Assembly (NCBI GenBank): GCA_965220855.1
Contig: CBDCQY010000001.1
Span: forward strand, 496,001-560,000
Direction: 5' to 3'
Source of the DNA: Bin95 sp965220855
GTDB taxonomy: Bacteria > Pseudomonadota > Alphaproteobacteria > Bin95
Length of the DNA: 64,000 bases
In this document: in pieces, positions 44,083 through 52,565 of the stretch
Layout: each line of letters opens with the position of its first letter
Position numbering within the stretch: position 1 is the stretch's first letter
Notes under the pieces: generated by a model
Database searches by the model: none
Told to the model about the DNA's origin: nothing
The model's input: only the letters and a program-made list of their open reading frames with translations
Made by a program: the position numbers and the translations under genes

Positions 44083-45006
44083 ATGCGCATCGGGTTTATC
44101 GGTCTCGGCACCATGGGCGGCCCCATGGCGCTCAATATCCGCAAGGCCGGCTTCGAGATGGTTGTGCACGACCTGAACCGCCAGGCGGCCGGCCCGCTGG
44201 AGGCGGCGGGGGCCGAATGGGCGGAGAGCGCGCGCGCCCTGGCCGAGGCCTCGGACGTGGTGCTGACCTCGCTGCCGGGGCCGCCCGAGGTGGAGGCGGT
44301 GGCCCCGGAACTGCTGGCGGGCTTCGGGCCGGGGAAGGTGTGGTTCGATCTCACCACCAACTCGCCGGTGCTGATCCGCCGCCTGCATCCGGCCTTTGCG
44401 GAGCTGGGGGCGGAGCTGTTCGACGCGCCGGTCAGCGGCGGGCCGCGCGGGGCCCGGTCCGGCAAGCTCGCCGTGCTGGTGGGCGGCGACAAGGCGGTCT
44501 TCGAGGCCAACCGCGCCCCGCTCGACGCCATGGGCGACCAGGTGCGCCATGTCGGCCCGCTCGGGGCCGGCGCGGTCACCAAGCTGGTGCACAACGCCTC
44601 CGGCTACGCCATGCAATGCGCGATGGTGGAAATGTTCACGCTCGGCGTGAAGGCGGGGGTGGAGCCGCTGGCGCTCTGGGAGGCCATCCGCCAGGGCGTG
44701 CGCGGGCGCCAGCGGGGCTTCGACGGCCTGTCGGATCATTTCCTGCCCAACGATTACGACCCGCCGGACTTCGCGCTGCGGCTGGCGCACAAGGATGTCT
44801 CGCTGGCGGCGGAGCTCGGGCGCGACATGGGCGTGCCGATGCGCCTGATCGACCTGACGCGCGCCGAGATGAGCGAGGCGCTGGCGCGCGGCTGGGGCGA
44901 ACGCGACTCCCGCGCCTTCCTTCTCCTCCAGCAGGAACGCGCCGGCGTGCATATCGAAGTGGACAAGGCCGCCATCGACGCCGTGCTGAAGGCGGATGGG
45001 GGGTAG
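44083..45006 (+). CDS. NAD(P)-dependent beta-hydroxyacid dehydrogenase (3-hydroxyisobutyrate dehydrogenase family)
   Basis: 307 residues from ATG 44083 after AGGAGGAGGAA. MRIGFIGLGTMGGPMALNI (cofactor loop), DAPVSGGPRGARSGKLAVLV (substrate loop), and GAGAVTKLVHNASGYAM with the catalytic Lys. Oxidises a 3-hydroxyacid such as 3-hydroxyisobutyrate or tartronate semialdehyde; the exact substrate is not assignable. Confidence 0.9.
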   Translation: MRIGFIGLGTMGGPMALNIRKAGFEMVVHDLNRQAAGPLEAAGAEWAESARALAEASDVVLTSLPGPPEVEAVAPELLAGFGPGKVWFDLTTNSPVLIRRLHPAFAELGAELFDAPVSGGPRGARSGKLAVLVGGDKAVFEANRAPLDAMGDQVRHVGPLGAGAVTKLVHNASGYAMQCAMVEMFTLGVKAGVEPLALWEAIRQGVRGRQRGFDGLSDHFLPNDYDPPDFALRLAHKDVSLAAELGRDMGVPMRLIDLTRAEMSEALARGWGERDSRAFLLLQQERAGVHIEVDKAAIDAVLKADGG

Positions 45007-45027
45007 GCGCGATGGAGGAGAAACGGT

Positions 45028-45528
45028 GTGACGGATAGGCTGCTCTCGGAGAATGATCGGAAAGAGGCTTTGTCGCGTGTTTATGTGAGGGCGGTCGCCG
45101 CTCGTCTGGGTTATGTCATTGTCGAGCGGGATTTCGATCGCGATGGCGTCGATATCGAGATCAAGGCGGGCGGCAGCATGATGCCGGCGCTTGCGCTGCA
45201 GTTGAAAGCGACAGCCGACCTCGGAGCGCTGAGGGACCGGCATTACGCATTTCGGTTGCGGCGCAGGAACTACGATCTGCTGCGAGCGGAGAGCCAGACG
45301 CCGCGGCTCCTGGTCGTTCTGGCCCTGCCCAGGCGGGAGGCGGACTGGATGTCCATAGACGAGGAGGGTCTGCTGTTGCGCTGTCAGGCCTACTGGCTCA
45401 ATCTGGGAGGAAGTCCGCTGTCCGCCGATGCGAGCAGCATCACCGTTCATTTGCCCGAGGAGAATCTGTTCACAGCCGACGCGGCGCGCCGTCTGATACA
45501 AGCGTCGAGGGAAGGGGTCATGCCATGA
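45028..45528 (+). CDS. DUF4365 family protein (PD-(D/E)XK nuclease-like)
   Basis: 166 residues, GTG start after GGAGGAG. VRAVAARLGYVIVERDFDRD is followed by GVDIEIKAGGSMMPALALQL-K, giving the D-x-E ... Q-x-K layout of a PD-(D/E)XK active site (Asp in GVDIEI, Lys in LQLKAT). The rest (FRLRRRNYDLLRAESQTPRL, LLVVLALP) matches DUF4365. Such proteins are thought to act in defence or DNA processing. Coupled by ATGA to the 380-residue gene. Lower coding density of G/C than the flanking operons. Confidence 0.75.
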   Translation: MTDRLLSENDRKEALSRVYVRAVAARLGYVIVERDFDRDGVDIEIKAGGSMMPALALQLKATADLGALRDRHYAFRLRRRNYDLLRAESQTPRLLVVLALPRREADWMSIDEEGLLLRCQAYWLNLGGSPLSADASSITVHLPEENLFTADAARRLIQASREGVMP

Positions 45529-46667
45529 AGGTCGCCATTCATGACGCCGAGGCCCTGCGGGCCGTCTCGCCGGCAGCGCTTTCGGCTTGGGCGCAGATTG
45601 CCGGTTGGCGCCGCGCCGGCGCATATCGCAAGCATTCCGACATTTACGAAGCGCCCGGAAAGCCGGGAATCGTTCTGCCGCGCACGCGGCATCTCAGTGA
45701 TTATGCGACCGTCGTTTCCGACATCATCCGTATATTCGCCGTAGAATCGGATCGCGACGAACTCGCGCTCTACCGCGACCTGATGACGGTCGACCGGGAT
45801 GCGATCCGCATTCGGGCGCCGGAGGGCGAGGATGACAGCCTGGCGCTCCCTGCCGGCGTCGGGCTGGTCCGGGGCGCGCAGGATCTGCTGCTGGCGGCTG
45901 CCTGTTCGCTCTCCGACCGGCCGCGGCCGGCCTATCGGACGGTCGCCAATCGGGAGGCGAGCGCCCTCCTGGAGGGCTTCCGGCTCGGACAGACCGCGCA
46001 TGGCAGCTTCACGCTGACGCTCTTCACGCCGCCGATTACGCCCTTGCCGGACCAATATTCCCTGCTGCCGGATGACGAGCCGGGAGAGGAGCCGGGGGCG
46101 CGCCGGGTGACACGGCGGCTGATGGAGGCGCTCGACGCCGCCCGGCGCGCCGTGGAGACTCTCGGATCGAACGCGTGCGGAACCCTCGCCGACAGCGTGT
46201 CCGAGGGGGTCAGCGCCAATCTTTGCGCCGCGCTCGCCGCGCTGGTCGAGCCGTTCCCGGCGCTCGACATCGGCGTGTATTGGGCGCGGACGCGGCCGAT
46301 GAACGCGCCATGCCGGACCGCCCGCTTCTCCAGGAGCGATGCGCCCGCGCTGCGCAGCATGGCGGAGCGGCTCCGCCGGCAGGAGCCGGAACCGGACCGG
46401 ACGCTGTTCGGGTTCGTCCGGCAATCGCCGGGCGCGCAAGCCGGGACCGCCGGCGTCGTCCATGTGAAGGCGAAGCTGGATGGCGAGGACCGAAGCGTGG
46501 CGGTCATGCTGCGGCAATCCGACTATGAGAGCGCCATTCGCGCGCGCAAGCATGGCGCGGCGGTCATGCTGCGGGGCGATCTGGAGCGTCGCGGCGGGGG
46601 CTGGCGGCTGCTGAACGCCGAACTGCTGGGCGTGCTGTCGCCCGACGACGGCCAGGGCGAGGCGTGA
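45525..46667 (+). CDS. Unknown protein coupled to the DUF4365 gene
   Basis: 380 residues. Mid-region WRRAGAYRKHSDIYEAPGKP and LSDYATVVSDIIRIFAV; acidic linker DDEPGEEPGARR; near the C-terminus VHVKAKLDGEDRSVAVMLRQ and AAVMLRGDLERRGGGWRLLN, which read like a small beta domain that could bind nucleic acid. I recognise no named domain. The upstream DUF4365 and downstream nuclease genes overlap it by 4 bases on each side, so the three may form one message. Probably the partner or regulator of the DUF4365 protein. Confidence 0.7.
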   Translation: MKVAIHDAEALRAVSPAALSAWAQIAGWRRAGAYRKHSDIYEAPGKPGIVLPRTRHLSDYATVVSDIIRIFAVESDRDELALYRDLMTVDRDAIRIRAPEGEDDSLALPAGVGLVRGAQDLLLAAACSLSDRPRPAYRTVANREASALLEGFRLGQTAHGSFTLTLFTPPITPLPDQYSLLPDDEPGEEPGARRVTRRLMEALDAARRAVETLGSNACGTLADSVSEGVSANLCAALAALVEPFPALDIGVYWARTRPMNAPCRTARFSRSDAPALRSMAERLRRQEPEPDRTLFGFVRQSPGAQAGTAGVVHVKAKLDGEDRSVAVMLRQSDYESAIRARKHGAAVMLRGDLERRGGGWRLLNAELLGVLSPDDGQGEA

Positions 46668-47206
46668 GCCTGCTTTCCTTTCTCGTCCGGGCGGTTTTCG
46701 GCCGGCGGGCGGCGCGGGCGGTTCGGGCGCTGGAGCGGGCGTCGCGGCGTCGGAGGCGGCGCCCCGCGCCCGCCGGGGTCGGCGCGGAGATCGCCGGGCG
46801 CGCCTGGGTGGAGGACGCCGACGGCCTGATCGTCGCCGGCCACCGCATCCGCCTCGCCCATCTCGATGCGCCGGAGAGCCGCCAGCCCGCCCGCGCCCGC
46901 GACGGGCGCCGGTTCGACCATGGCAAGCGCGTCAAGCGCGACCTCATCCGGGCGGTCGGCGGCAAGGCCGTGCGGGTCGAGGTCCTCGGCGGCGACCGCT
47001 ACGGTCGCGTGGTCGGGCGCGTCTGGTGCGAGGGCCGCGATATCGGCGCCTGGCTGGTGCGGAGCGGCCGCGCCATCGCCGCCTATGGCGAGGACTATCG
47101 CGAACTGGAGCGCGAGGCGTGCGAAGCCGGCCGCGGCCTCTGGGGCCTCCAGGAGGCTTACGATCCGCGAGACTGGCGGCGGCGCGGGAGGTCCCGCGCG
47201 CCATGA
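46664..47206 (+). CDS. Thermonuclease (SNase) family protein
   Basis: 180 residues, GTG start coupled to the preceding stop. Basic, N-terminally extended (ARAVRALERASRRRRRRPAP). SNase core: VEDADGLIVAGHRIRLAHLD, APESRQ, DRYGRVVGRVWCEGRDIGAW and YRELEREACEAGRGLWG. The catalytic Arg/Glu positions (R in IRLAHLDAPE; E in APESRQ; R in DRYGR) look present. Cleaves nucleic acids with calcium. No clear signal peptide, though a short hydrophobic start exists. Confidence 0.85.
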   Translation: MSLLSFLVRAVFGRRAARAVRALERASRRRRRRPAPAGVGAEIAGRAWVEDADGLIVAGHRIRLAHLDAPESRQPARARDGRRFDHGKRVKRDLIRAVGGKAVRVEVLGGDRYGRVVGRVWCEGRDIGAWLVRSGRAIAAYGEDYRELEREACEAGRGLWGLQEAYDPRDWRRRGRSRAP

Positions 47207-47886
47207 CCCCCACCCTCACCCCGGCGCTGTTCGACTTTCTGCGCGCGCTCAAGGAGAACAACGACCGCGCCTGGTTCGAGGCCAATCGGGGGCGCTATCG
47301 CGAGGTTGCGCGCGACCCGATGCTGGCCTTCATCGCCGCCTTCGCCAAGCCGCTCGCGGCCATCAGCCCGCATTTCCGCGCCGATCCGAGGCCGAACGGA
47401 GGCTCGCTGTTCCGCATCCATCGCGACACCCGCTTCGCGCGCGACAAGACGCCCTACAAGACCAATATCGGCGCGCATTTCCGCCACAGCGCCGGGCGCG
47501 ACGCCCATGCGCCCGGCTTCTATCTGCATCTGGAGCCGGGGCGCTGCTTCGCCGGCTGCGGCGTCTGGCGCCCGGGCGCGGAGGCGCTCGGCGCCATTCG
47601 CGACGCCATCGCCGCGCGGCCCGACGCCTGGCGGCGGATTACCGGCGCGCGCGCCTTCCGGGAGCGCTTCGCGTTCGGCGGCGAGGCGCTGAAGCGCCCG
47701 CCGCGCGGCTTCGACCCGGACCACCCGCTGATCGGGGAGCTGAAGCGCAAGGATTTCATCGCGCTCGCCCCCTTCCCGGAGTCGGAGGCGCTCCGCCCCG
47801 ACTTCCTCGCCCGCTTCGCCGACACCGCCCGAACCGGCGCCCCCCTGGTCCGCTTCCTCTCCGAGGCGGTCGGCCAGCCCTTTTGA
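47203..47886 (+). CDS. DUF2461 (TIGR02453) family protein
   Basis: 227 residues. TPALFDFLRALKENNDRAWF, EANRGRY and RIHRDTRFARDKTPYKTNIG then HFRHSAGRDAHAPGFYLHLE are the family's signatures. Function unknown across bacteria and fungi. ATGA overlap with the thermonuclease gene. The gene ends in QPF-stop directly before the low-GC HipA-like gene. Confidence 0.88.
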   Translation: MTPTLTPALFDFLRALKENNDRAWFEANRGRYREVARDPMLAFIAAFAKPLAAISPHFRADPRPNGGSLFRIHRDTRFARDKTPYKTNIGAHFRHSAGRDAHAPGFYLHLEPGRCFAGCGVWRPGAEALGAIRDAIAARPDAWRRITGARAFRERFAFGGEALKRPPRGFDPDHPLIGELKRKDFIALAPFPESEALRPDFLARFADTARTGAPLVRFLSEAVGQPF

Positions 47887-47902
47887 AATTGGGAACTGTT
47901 TC

Positions 47903-48814
47903 ATGTCGCAGTCGCCACCTTATCCGGTTCAGAATGTGCTTCGGGAATGGATGCTCGATCCTGAAGACATGGGCACGAAGGCTAAATTCTGGTATGAAAA
48001 ACCCGGAGAAGATCCTGAGGATAACACATTTTGGCTATTTAAATTTCCTAGAAAAGGCACTGGCGAACATTGGTCGGAAAAGATTGCATCAGAGGTCGCT
48101 AAACTTTTGAAAATCTCTCACGGAGAGATTCAGTTAGCTGAATTCTACGAAGATCTAGGTTCATCCGCTCGGAACTTTGTTGGAACTGGAATGGAACTGC
48201 GTCATGGCAATCAGTTGCTTGCCGAAGTGATTTCGGGATATGACAAGTGTGGACGGCGCTTTGAGCAAACGTCACACACATTAGAGAACATTTGGCATAC
48301 CTTTGACCGAATCGTTTCCGATCCCGATAGCATTACAAGTACAAAAGTGCATTTTGCGCACTACCTGATCCTAGATGCTATTATCGGTAATACTGATCGA
48401 CATCATGAAAATTGGGGCGTGCTTCTTCGACGACATGACGGCGGTTATCTGGGGAAACTTGCACCAAGCTTTGATCATGCATCTTCTTTGGGTCGAGAGC
48501 TATCCGATAAAGGGCGCGAAGATCGGCTGAAAGACAATCGGGTTGGAGAATATTCGGAGAGGGGACGAGGGGGCATCTACTGGCACGAGACGGATGAGCG
48601 TGCGCCTAGCTCGATCGAACTGGTGCGTCGCGCCGCTAGGAACGAACCGTCGTTGTTCGAACCGGCCCTGGATCGGGCCGCGCGAGTGAGCGAGGATGAG
48701 ATGCGAATGATCGTGGACCGCATTCCAGCCGGCTGGATGTCCGAGCCGGCGCGTGCCTTCGCAATTGCGCTCATGTGTTACAATGTCGGCGAACTGAGGA
48801 AGCTAGCGCCATGA
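47903..48814 (+). CDS. HipA-like kinase, stand-alone
   Basis: 303 residues. ATP-lysine candidate in NTFWLFKFPRKGTGEHWSEK, catalytic loop AIIGNTDRHHENWGVLLRR (N-x-D-R-H-x-x-N), and metal Asp in LAPSFDHASSLGREL. So the kinase core of HipA is complete, but the usual HipA N-terminal subdomain is absent. HipA kinases phosphorylate targets such as tRNA synthetases and arrest growth. The 5' two-thirds has low GC and codons unlike the neighbours; the last third is host-like. Its stop overlaps the HIRAN gene (ATGA). No HipB-type gene precedes it. Confidence 0.8.
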   Translation: MSQSPPYPVQNVLREWMLDPEDMGTKAKFWYEKPGEDPEDNTFWLFKFPRKGTGEHWSEKIASEVAKLLKISHGEIQLAEFYEDLGSSARNFVGTGMELRHGNQLLAEVISGYDKCGRRFEQTSHTLENIWHTFDRIVSDPDSITSTKVHFAHYLILDAIIGNTDRHHENWGVLLRRHDGGYLGKLAPSFDHASSLGRELSDKGREDRLKDNRVGEYSERGRGGIYWHETDERAPSSIELVRRAARNEPSLFEPALDRAARVSEDEMRMIVDRIPAGWMSEPARAFAIALMCYNVGELRKLAP

Positions 48815-49560
48815 GTGAGAGGACGTTGTTTCTGGCTTGGCAGGACGCCGGCGGGAGCCGTCGCTGGTTCCCTGTCGGCCAGCTGGATGTTGACCTTGAA
48901 GCGCCCCTATATCGGTTTCGCTATATCGAGGGCGCCCGGCGGGCGCAGGACGAAGAGGGCTACCCGCTGGCAGCCGAGTTTCCGGATCTGGAGCGCGACT
49001 ATCGCAGCGTGGCGCTGTTCCCGACCTTCCAGAACCGGGTCATGTCGCCGCGACGGCCGGACTTCCCGGATCATGTCCGCAGGCTGGCGCTCGCCGAGAC
49101 AGCCGATCCGTTCGAGATGCTCTCGGTCAGTGGTGGGCGGCGGCAGACCGACCATTATGAGGTCTTCCCGAAGCTCACCAGGGGCGAGGATGGCAGCTTC
49201 GCCTGTCGGTTCTTCGTCCATGGGTGGCGATACATGCCTGAGGCCTCGGTCGAGCGCATCGATGCGCTCAAGGAAGGCGAGCCATTACAGGTCGCCCTCG
49301 AGCTGAACAATCCGGTGGGCGGGCTGGCGGTGCAGATTCAGACCGGGGATCATCACATGCTCGGCTGGGCGCCGCGCTATCTCATTCAGGACCTGGCGGC
49401 CGCCATGGCCGAAGGGCCGGCTGAGTATGCCGCTCATGTGGTGCGGATCAACCGGGTGCCGAGCCCGGCGAACCTGCGCCTCCTCGTGGAGTTGAGCGGG
49501 CGCTGGGAGAAGCATGAGCCGATGACCGGCGGCGATTTCACGCCGCTGGTGGGGGATTGA
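48811..49560 (+). CDS. HIRAN-domain protein, partner of the HipA-like kinase
   Basis: 249 residues. Residues 1-85: TLFLAWQDAGGSRRWFPVGQ and ALFPTFQNRVMSPRRPDFPD recall the HipA N-terminal subdomain. Residues from about 120: CRFFVHGWRYMPEASVERID, then ALELNNPVGGLAVQIQTG and LGWAPRYLIQDL, VRINRVPSPANLRLLVEL, which fit a HIRAN domain (known to bind DNA ends in HLTF). Such HIRAN proteins are repeatedly found beside HipA-like kinases. It overlaps the convergent amidase by 23 bases. It could act as antidote, regulator or substrate-recognition part. Confidence 0.75.
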   Translation: MSERTLFLAWQDAGGSRRWFPVGQLDVDLEAPLYRFRYIEGARRAQDEEGYPLAAEFPDLERDYRSVALFPTFQNRVMSPRRPDFPDHVRRLALAETADPFEMLSVSGGRRQTDHYEVFPKLTRGEDGSFACRFFVHGWRYMPEASVERIDALKEGEPLQVALELNNPVGGLAVQIQTGDHHMLGWAPRYLIQDLAAAMAEGPAEYAAHVVRINRVPSPANLRLLVELSGRWEKHEPMTGGDFTPLVGD

Positions 49561-50419
49561 GCCGGCCTGCCTCGCGCCAGTCATGGACGGCCCAGCAGAC
49601 CCAGGTGGTCCACCAGCCGTTCACCTCCAGGCCGGCGGCGGACTGGAAGGCGCGCAGCGCCCCGTCGGAGCGCGGGCCCCATACGCCGTCCACGGGGCCG
49701 GGATCGAAGCCGAGGCCGGCGAGCGCCCGCTGGCGGCCCTCCGGCAGCCAGACCTCGGACCACACATCCGGCAGGTCCGGGTCGCCATAGATCGCGCGCA
49801 GCACTCGCGCGAAGGGGAAGCCGACGACATCCTGCTTCCAGGTCGGGCAGAGATCGTGATGGCCGTGATGGTCGCGCGGGCCGATTTCCGGCCAGCGGGC
49901 GGCGATCTCCCGGCCGACCGCCGCCATCATGGCGATCTGCTCCTCCGTCCAGGGCTCGACCAGCAGCAGCCGGCGGCCGTCCGGGGTCGCCGCGCGGATC
50001 CAGTCCGGCCCGGCCGGCGCGCCCGGTCGCGCATAGCCGATGCTGACCGTCTCCACGCCGATGCAGGCGCGCGCGCCCTTGGTGCGGTTGCCGGAGGGCC
50101 GCCCGTCCCAGCGCAGCTTCTGCTCGACGCCGGCGTGCCAGGACCGGTTGGCGGGCGAGACATAGCGCGAGACGCCCTCCGCGAAGCTCCGCCCGACGGC
50201 GTAATGCGCCGAGGCCTGGCCCCGGCGTTCGGCCGCCGCGCCGCCCAGCAGCCGGTCGCAGGCGGCGAGGTCGCGCGTCGCGGTCCAGTGCCAGGTGACG
50301 CCCCTGGGCGCGCCGCCGGTCGCCCGCGTCCAGCCGCGCGAGACCGCCTGGCCGCGCCCGAAAGGGATGCGCCGGCTGCGGTCGATGCGGAAGGCCGCTG
50401 GCAGTTCCGGCAGGCTCAC
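49538..50419 (-). CDS. N-acetylmuramoyl-L-alanine amidase with peptidoglycan-binding domain
   Basis: 293 residues from a GTG coupled to the lysK stop (GTGA). Amidase_2-like: VTWHWTATRDLAACDRLLGG (zinc His), SAHYAVGRS, GVETVSIGYA, and HHGHHDLCPTWKQDVVGFPF (second His and the K/D-C region). A PG_binding_1-type C-terminus is seen in LGFDPGPVDGVWGPRSDGAL and RAFQSAAGLEVNGW. No signal peptide, so it is cytoplasmic or phage-endolysin-like. Cuts the amide bond between muramic acid and the stem peptide. Confidence 0.82.
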   Translation of the reverse strand: MSLPELPAAFRIDRSRRIPFGRGQAVSRGWTRATGGAPRGVTWHWTATRDLAACDRLLGGAAAERRGQASAHYAVGRSFAEGVSRYVSPANRSWHAGVEQKLRWDGRPSGNRTKGARACIGVETVSIGYARPGAPAGPDWIRAATPDGRRLLLVEPWTEEQIAMMAAVGREIAARWPEIGPRDHHGHHDLCPTWKQDVVGFPFARVLRAIYGDPDLPDVWSEVWLPEGRQRALAGLGFDPGPVDGVWGPRSDGALRAFQSAAGLEVNGWWTTWVCWAVHDWREAGRLNPPPAA

Positions 50420-51987
50420 GCCGCCTGGCGCCCGAGCGCCTCGCGGATCAGCGCCCCGGTCTCGGCCAGCCCGTAGAGCGCGGCGAAGGAGCCGAAGCGC
50501 GGCCCCTGCTTCTGCCCCAGCAGCACCTCGTAGAGCGCCCGGAACCAGTCGCGCAGCGGCTCGAAACCGTGCGCCTTGCCGACCTCATAGACCACGCCCT
50601 GCACCGTCTCGGCGTCGGCGTCCGGGGCGAGCGCCGCCAGCCGGTCGGCGAGCGCCGCCAGGGCCGCCGCCTCGCGGGCGTCCGGCGCGCGCCACACCTT
50701 TTCCGGCGCCACCCGGTCGCGGAAATAGGCGACCGCATGGCCGGCGAGCGCATCCAGCCCCGGCCGGCTCTCCGGGCTCGCCTCGGGGTCGTAGCGCGAG
50801 ATGAAGCCCCAGAGCACGCCCTTGTCGTCTGCGTTGCAGGCCGCCGCCAGATTGAGCAGCAGCGCGAAGGAAAGCCCGTCCTCGGGCGGCGGCGGCCGGC
50901 CGGCATGGATATGCCAGGCCGGGTTCTCCAGCGCCTTCTCCTCCTCCTCGCCGGCGGCGCGGGCGAGGAAGGCGCGATAGTCGTCCACCGCGCGCGGGAT
51001 GGCGTCGAAATGCAGCCGCTTGGCGGCCTTCGGCTTCTGGAACATGAACAAGGAGAGGCTCTCCGGCGGGGCGTAGGCGAGCCATTCCTCGATGGAGAGG
51101 CCGTTGCCGCGCGACTTGGAAATCTTCTCGCCGCGCTCGTCCAGGAAGAGCTCGTAGATGAAGCCTTCCGGCGGGCGGCCGCCGAGCGCCCGGCAGATGC
51201 GCCCGGAAAGGCGCACGGAATCGATCAGGTCCTTGCCGGCCATCTCGTAATCGACCTCGAGCGCCAGCCAGCGCATCGCCCAGTCGGCCTTCCATTGCAG
51301 CTTGCAGCGCCCGCCGGTGACCGGCGTCTCGACCCGCCGGCCCTCCGCGTCCTCGTAAGTAACGGTGCCGGCGTCCGGGTCGCGCGCGACCACCGGGACC
51401 TGCAGCACCCGCCCGGTCTCCGGGCAGAGCGGCAGGAAGGGGCTGTAGGTTGCGCGGCGCTCCGGCCCGAGCGTCGGCAGCACGATGCGCATCACCGCGT
51501 CATAGGCCTCCAGCACGCGGAGCAGCGCCGTGTCGAAGCGCCCCGAGCGGTAGCATTCGGTGGCGGAGACGAACTCGTAGTCGAAGCCGAAACGGTCGAG
51601 AAAGGCGCGGAGCCGGGCATTGTTGTGCGCGCCGAAGCTCTCATGCTTGCCGAAAGGGTCGGGCACGGAGGTCAGCGGCTTGCCGAGATGGGCCTGGAGC
51701 GCGTCGCGCCCCGGCACATTGTCGGGAACGCGGCGCAGCCCGTCCATGTCGTCGGAGAAGGCGAACAGGCGGGTCGGGATGTCGGAAAGCTCCGCGAAGG
51801 CGCGGCGCACCATGGCGGTGCGCGCCACCTCGCCGAACGTGCCGAGATGCGGCAGGCCGGAGGGTCCGTAGCCGGTCTCGAACAGCGCATAGCCCTTCTC
51901 GGGCGTGTTCCCGCCGAGCCGCGCCAGCAGCTTGCGGGCTTCCTCGAACGGCCAGGCGCGCGCGTCGGCGGCGGCGGGATTGGACAT
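50416..51987 (-). CDS. lysK: Lysyl-tRNA synthetase, class I
   Basis: 523 residues from ATG 51987. HIGH-type motif YGPSGLPHLGTFGEVARTAM and KMSKS-type motif GEKISKSRGNGLSIEEWLAY identify the class I (archaeal-type) enzyme, which most alphaproteobacteria use in place of class II LysS. Other landmarks: FSDDMDGLRRVPDNVP and PVTGGRCKLQWKADWAMRW. Charges tRNA-Lys. A 9-bp hairpin lies in the 86-base leader. Confidence 0.95.
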   Translation of the reverse strand: MSNPAAADARAWPFEEARKLLARLGGNTPEKGYALFETGYGPSGLPHLGTFGEVARTAMVRRAFAELSDIPTRLFAFSDDMDGLRRVPDNVPGRDALQAHLGKPLTSVPDPFGKHESFGAHNNARLRAFLDRFGFDYEFVSATECYRSGRFDTALLRVLEAYDAVMRIVLPTLGPERRATYSPFLPLCPETGRVLQVPVVARDPDAGTVTYEDAEGRRVETPVTGGRCKLQWKADWAMRWLALEVDYEMAGKDLIDSVRLSGRICRALGGRPPEGFIYELFLDERGEKISKSRGNGLSIEEWLAYAPPESLSLFMFQKPKAAKRLHFDAIPRAVDDYRAFLARAAGEEEEKALENPAWHIHAGRPPPPEDGLSFALLLNLAAACNADDKGVLWGFISRYDPEASPESRPGLDALAGHAVAYFRDRVAPEKVWRAPDAREAAALAALADRLAALAPDADAETVQGVVYEVGKAHGFEPLRDWFRALYEVLLGQKQGPRFGSFAALYGLAETGALIREALGRQAA

Positions 51988-52025
51988 GGGCGGGCGGCTC
52001 CGGTCGGGCGCGCGCACCCTAAAGC

Positions 52026-52052
52026 CTCCCTGCTCCGCTGCAAAGCAGGGAG
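52026..52052 (-). terminator. Hairpin in the lysK leader
   Basis: CTCCCTGCT (52026-52034) and AGCAGGGAG (52044-52052) make a perfect 9-bp stem with a 9-base loop, between the PanAT-like toxin gene and lysK, both on the minus strand. It may stop read-through from the toxin-antitoxin unit or act as a leader control for lysK. On the minus strand CTTTAGGG follows, so only a weak T-tract. Confidence 0.45.
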
Positions 52053-52073
52053 CCGGGTTCGACAGTCCGGCCC

Positions 52074-52565
52074 TCATGGCCGACCCTTCAAGGCATAGAC
52101 GGCCCGGTCTCTCCTGTCATGCCAAGGGTCGTACCAGAGCATTTGAAGAGCGCGGCCGTCCCGAATACCGTAAATCCTGACTCTTGCGTTCACTCTCAAA
52201 GAGACGATGTTGTCTATATCGTCCATCCTTATATCGCGCAGGCGCTGCTTTGCTTTCGCGGACAATTTTGAAACCTCGATGGGATGATGGTTGTTACCGG
52301 ACCTTCTCCCGCCGGAAGCGCGATAGAGTTCGGACCAGGTCATCGTTTCCCATTGAGAGATCGTCTCGCGAGCAAATCGTTCGAACTCCAGCCTCTTGAG
52401 GGCGTTGTGACCCCAAGGCCCATCCCAATCGATACGGCCGATCTGCCAACAAATCGTCAAATGATCGGTGGCTCCGCGAGACGCATCGTCACGGACCTCC
52501 TTGCGAGTTCTTTCGGGTGTGACGCCCTTGCCGGGAAGCCGCTTCCCGGCTCTAGAGCGCGCCAT
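52074..52565 (-). CDS. Putative toxin of a Panacea-type toxin-antitoxin pair
   Basis: 163 residues. N-terminal part basic; QWETMTWSELYRASGGRRSG and SGNNHHPIEVSKLSAKAKQR, then RVNARVRIYGIRDGRALQML followed by WYDPWHDRRD. The end (IYGIR ... L-W-Y-D-P-x-H) is a pattern I associate with small RelE/ParE-like folds next to Panacea antitoxins; I cannot name the family. It overlaps the antitoxin gene by 14 bases and follows it. A translation or RNA target is an inference. GC is lower than in the neighbours. Confidence 0.6.
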   Translation of the reverse strand: MARSRAGKRLPGKGVTPERTRKEVRDDASRGATDHLTICWQIGRIDWDGPWGHNALKRLEFERFARETISQWETMTWSELYRASGGRRSGNNHHPIEVSKLSAKAKQRLRDIRMDDIDNIVSLRVNARVRIYGIRDGRALQMLWYDPWHDRRDRAVYALKGRP

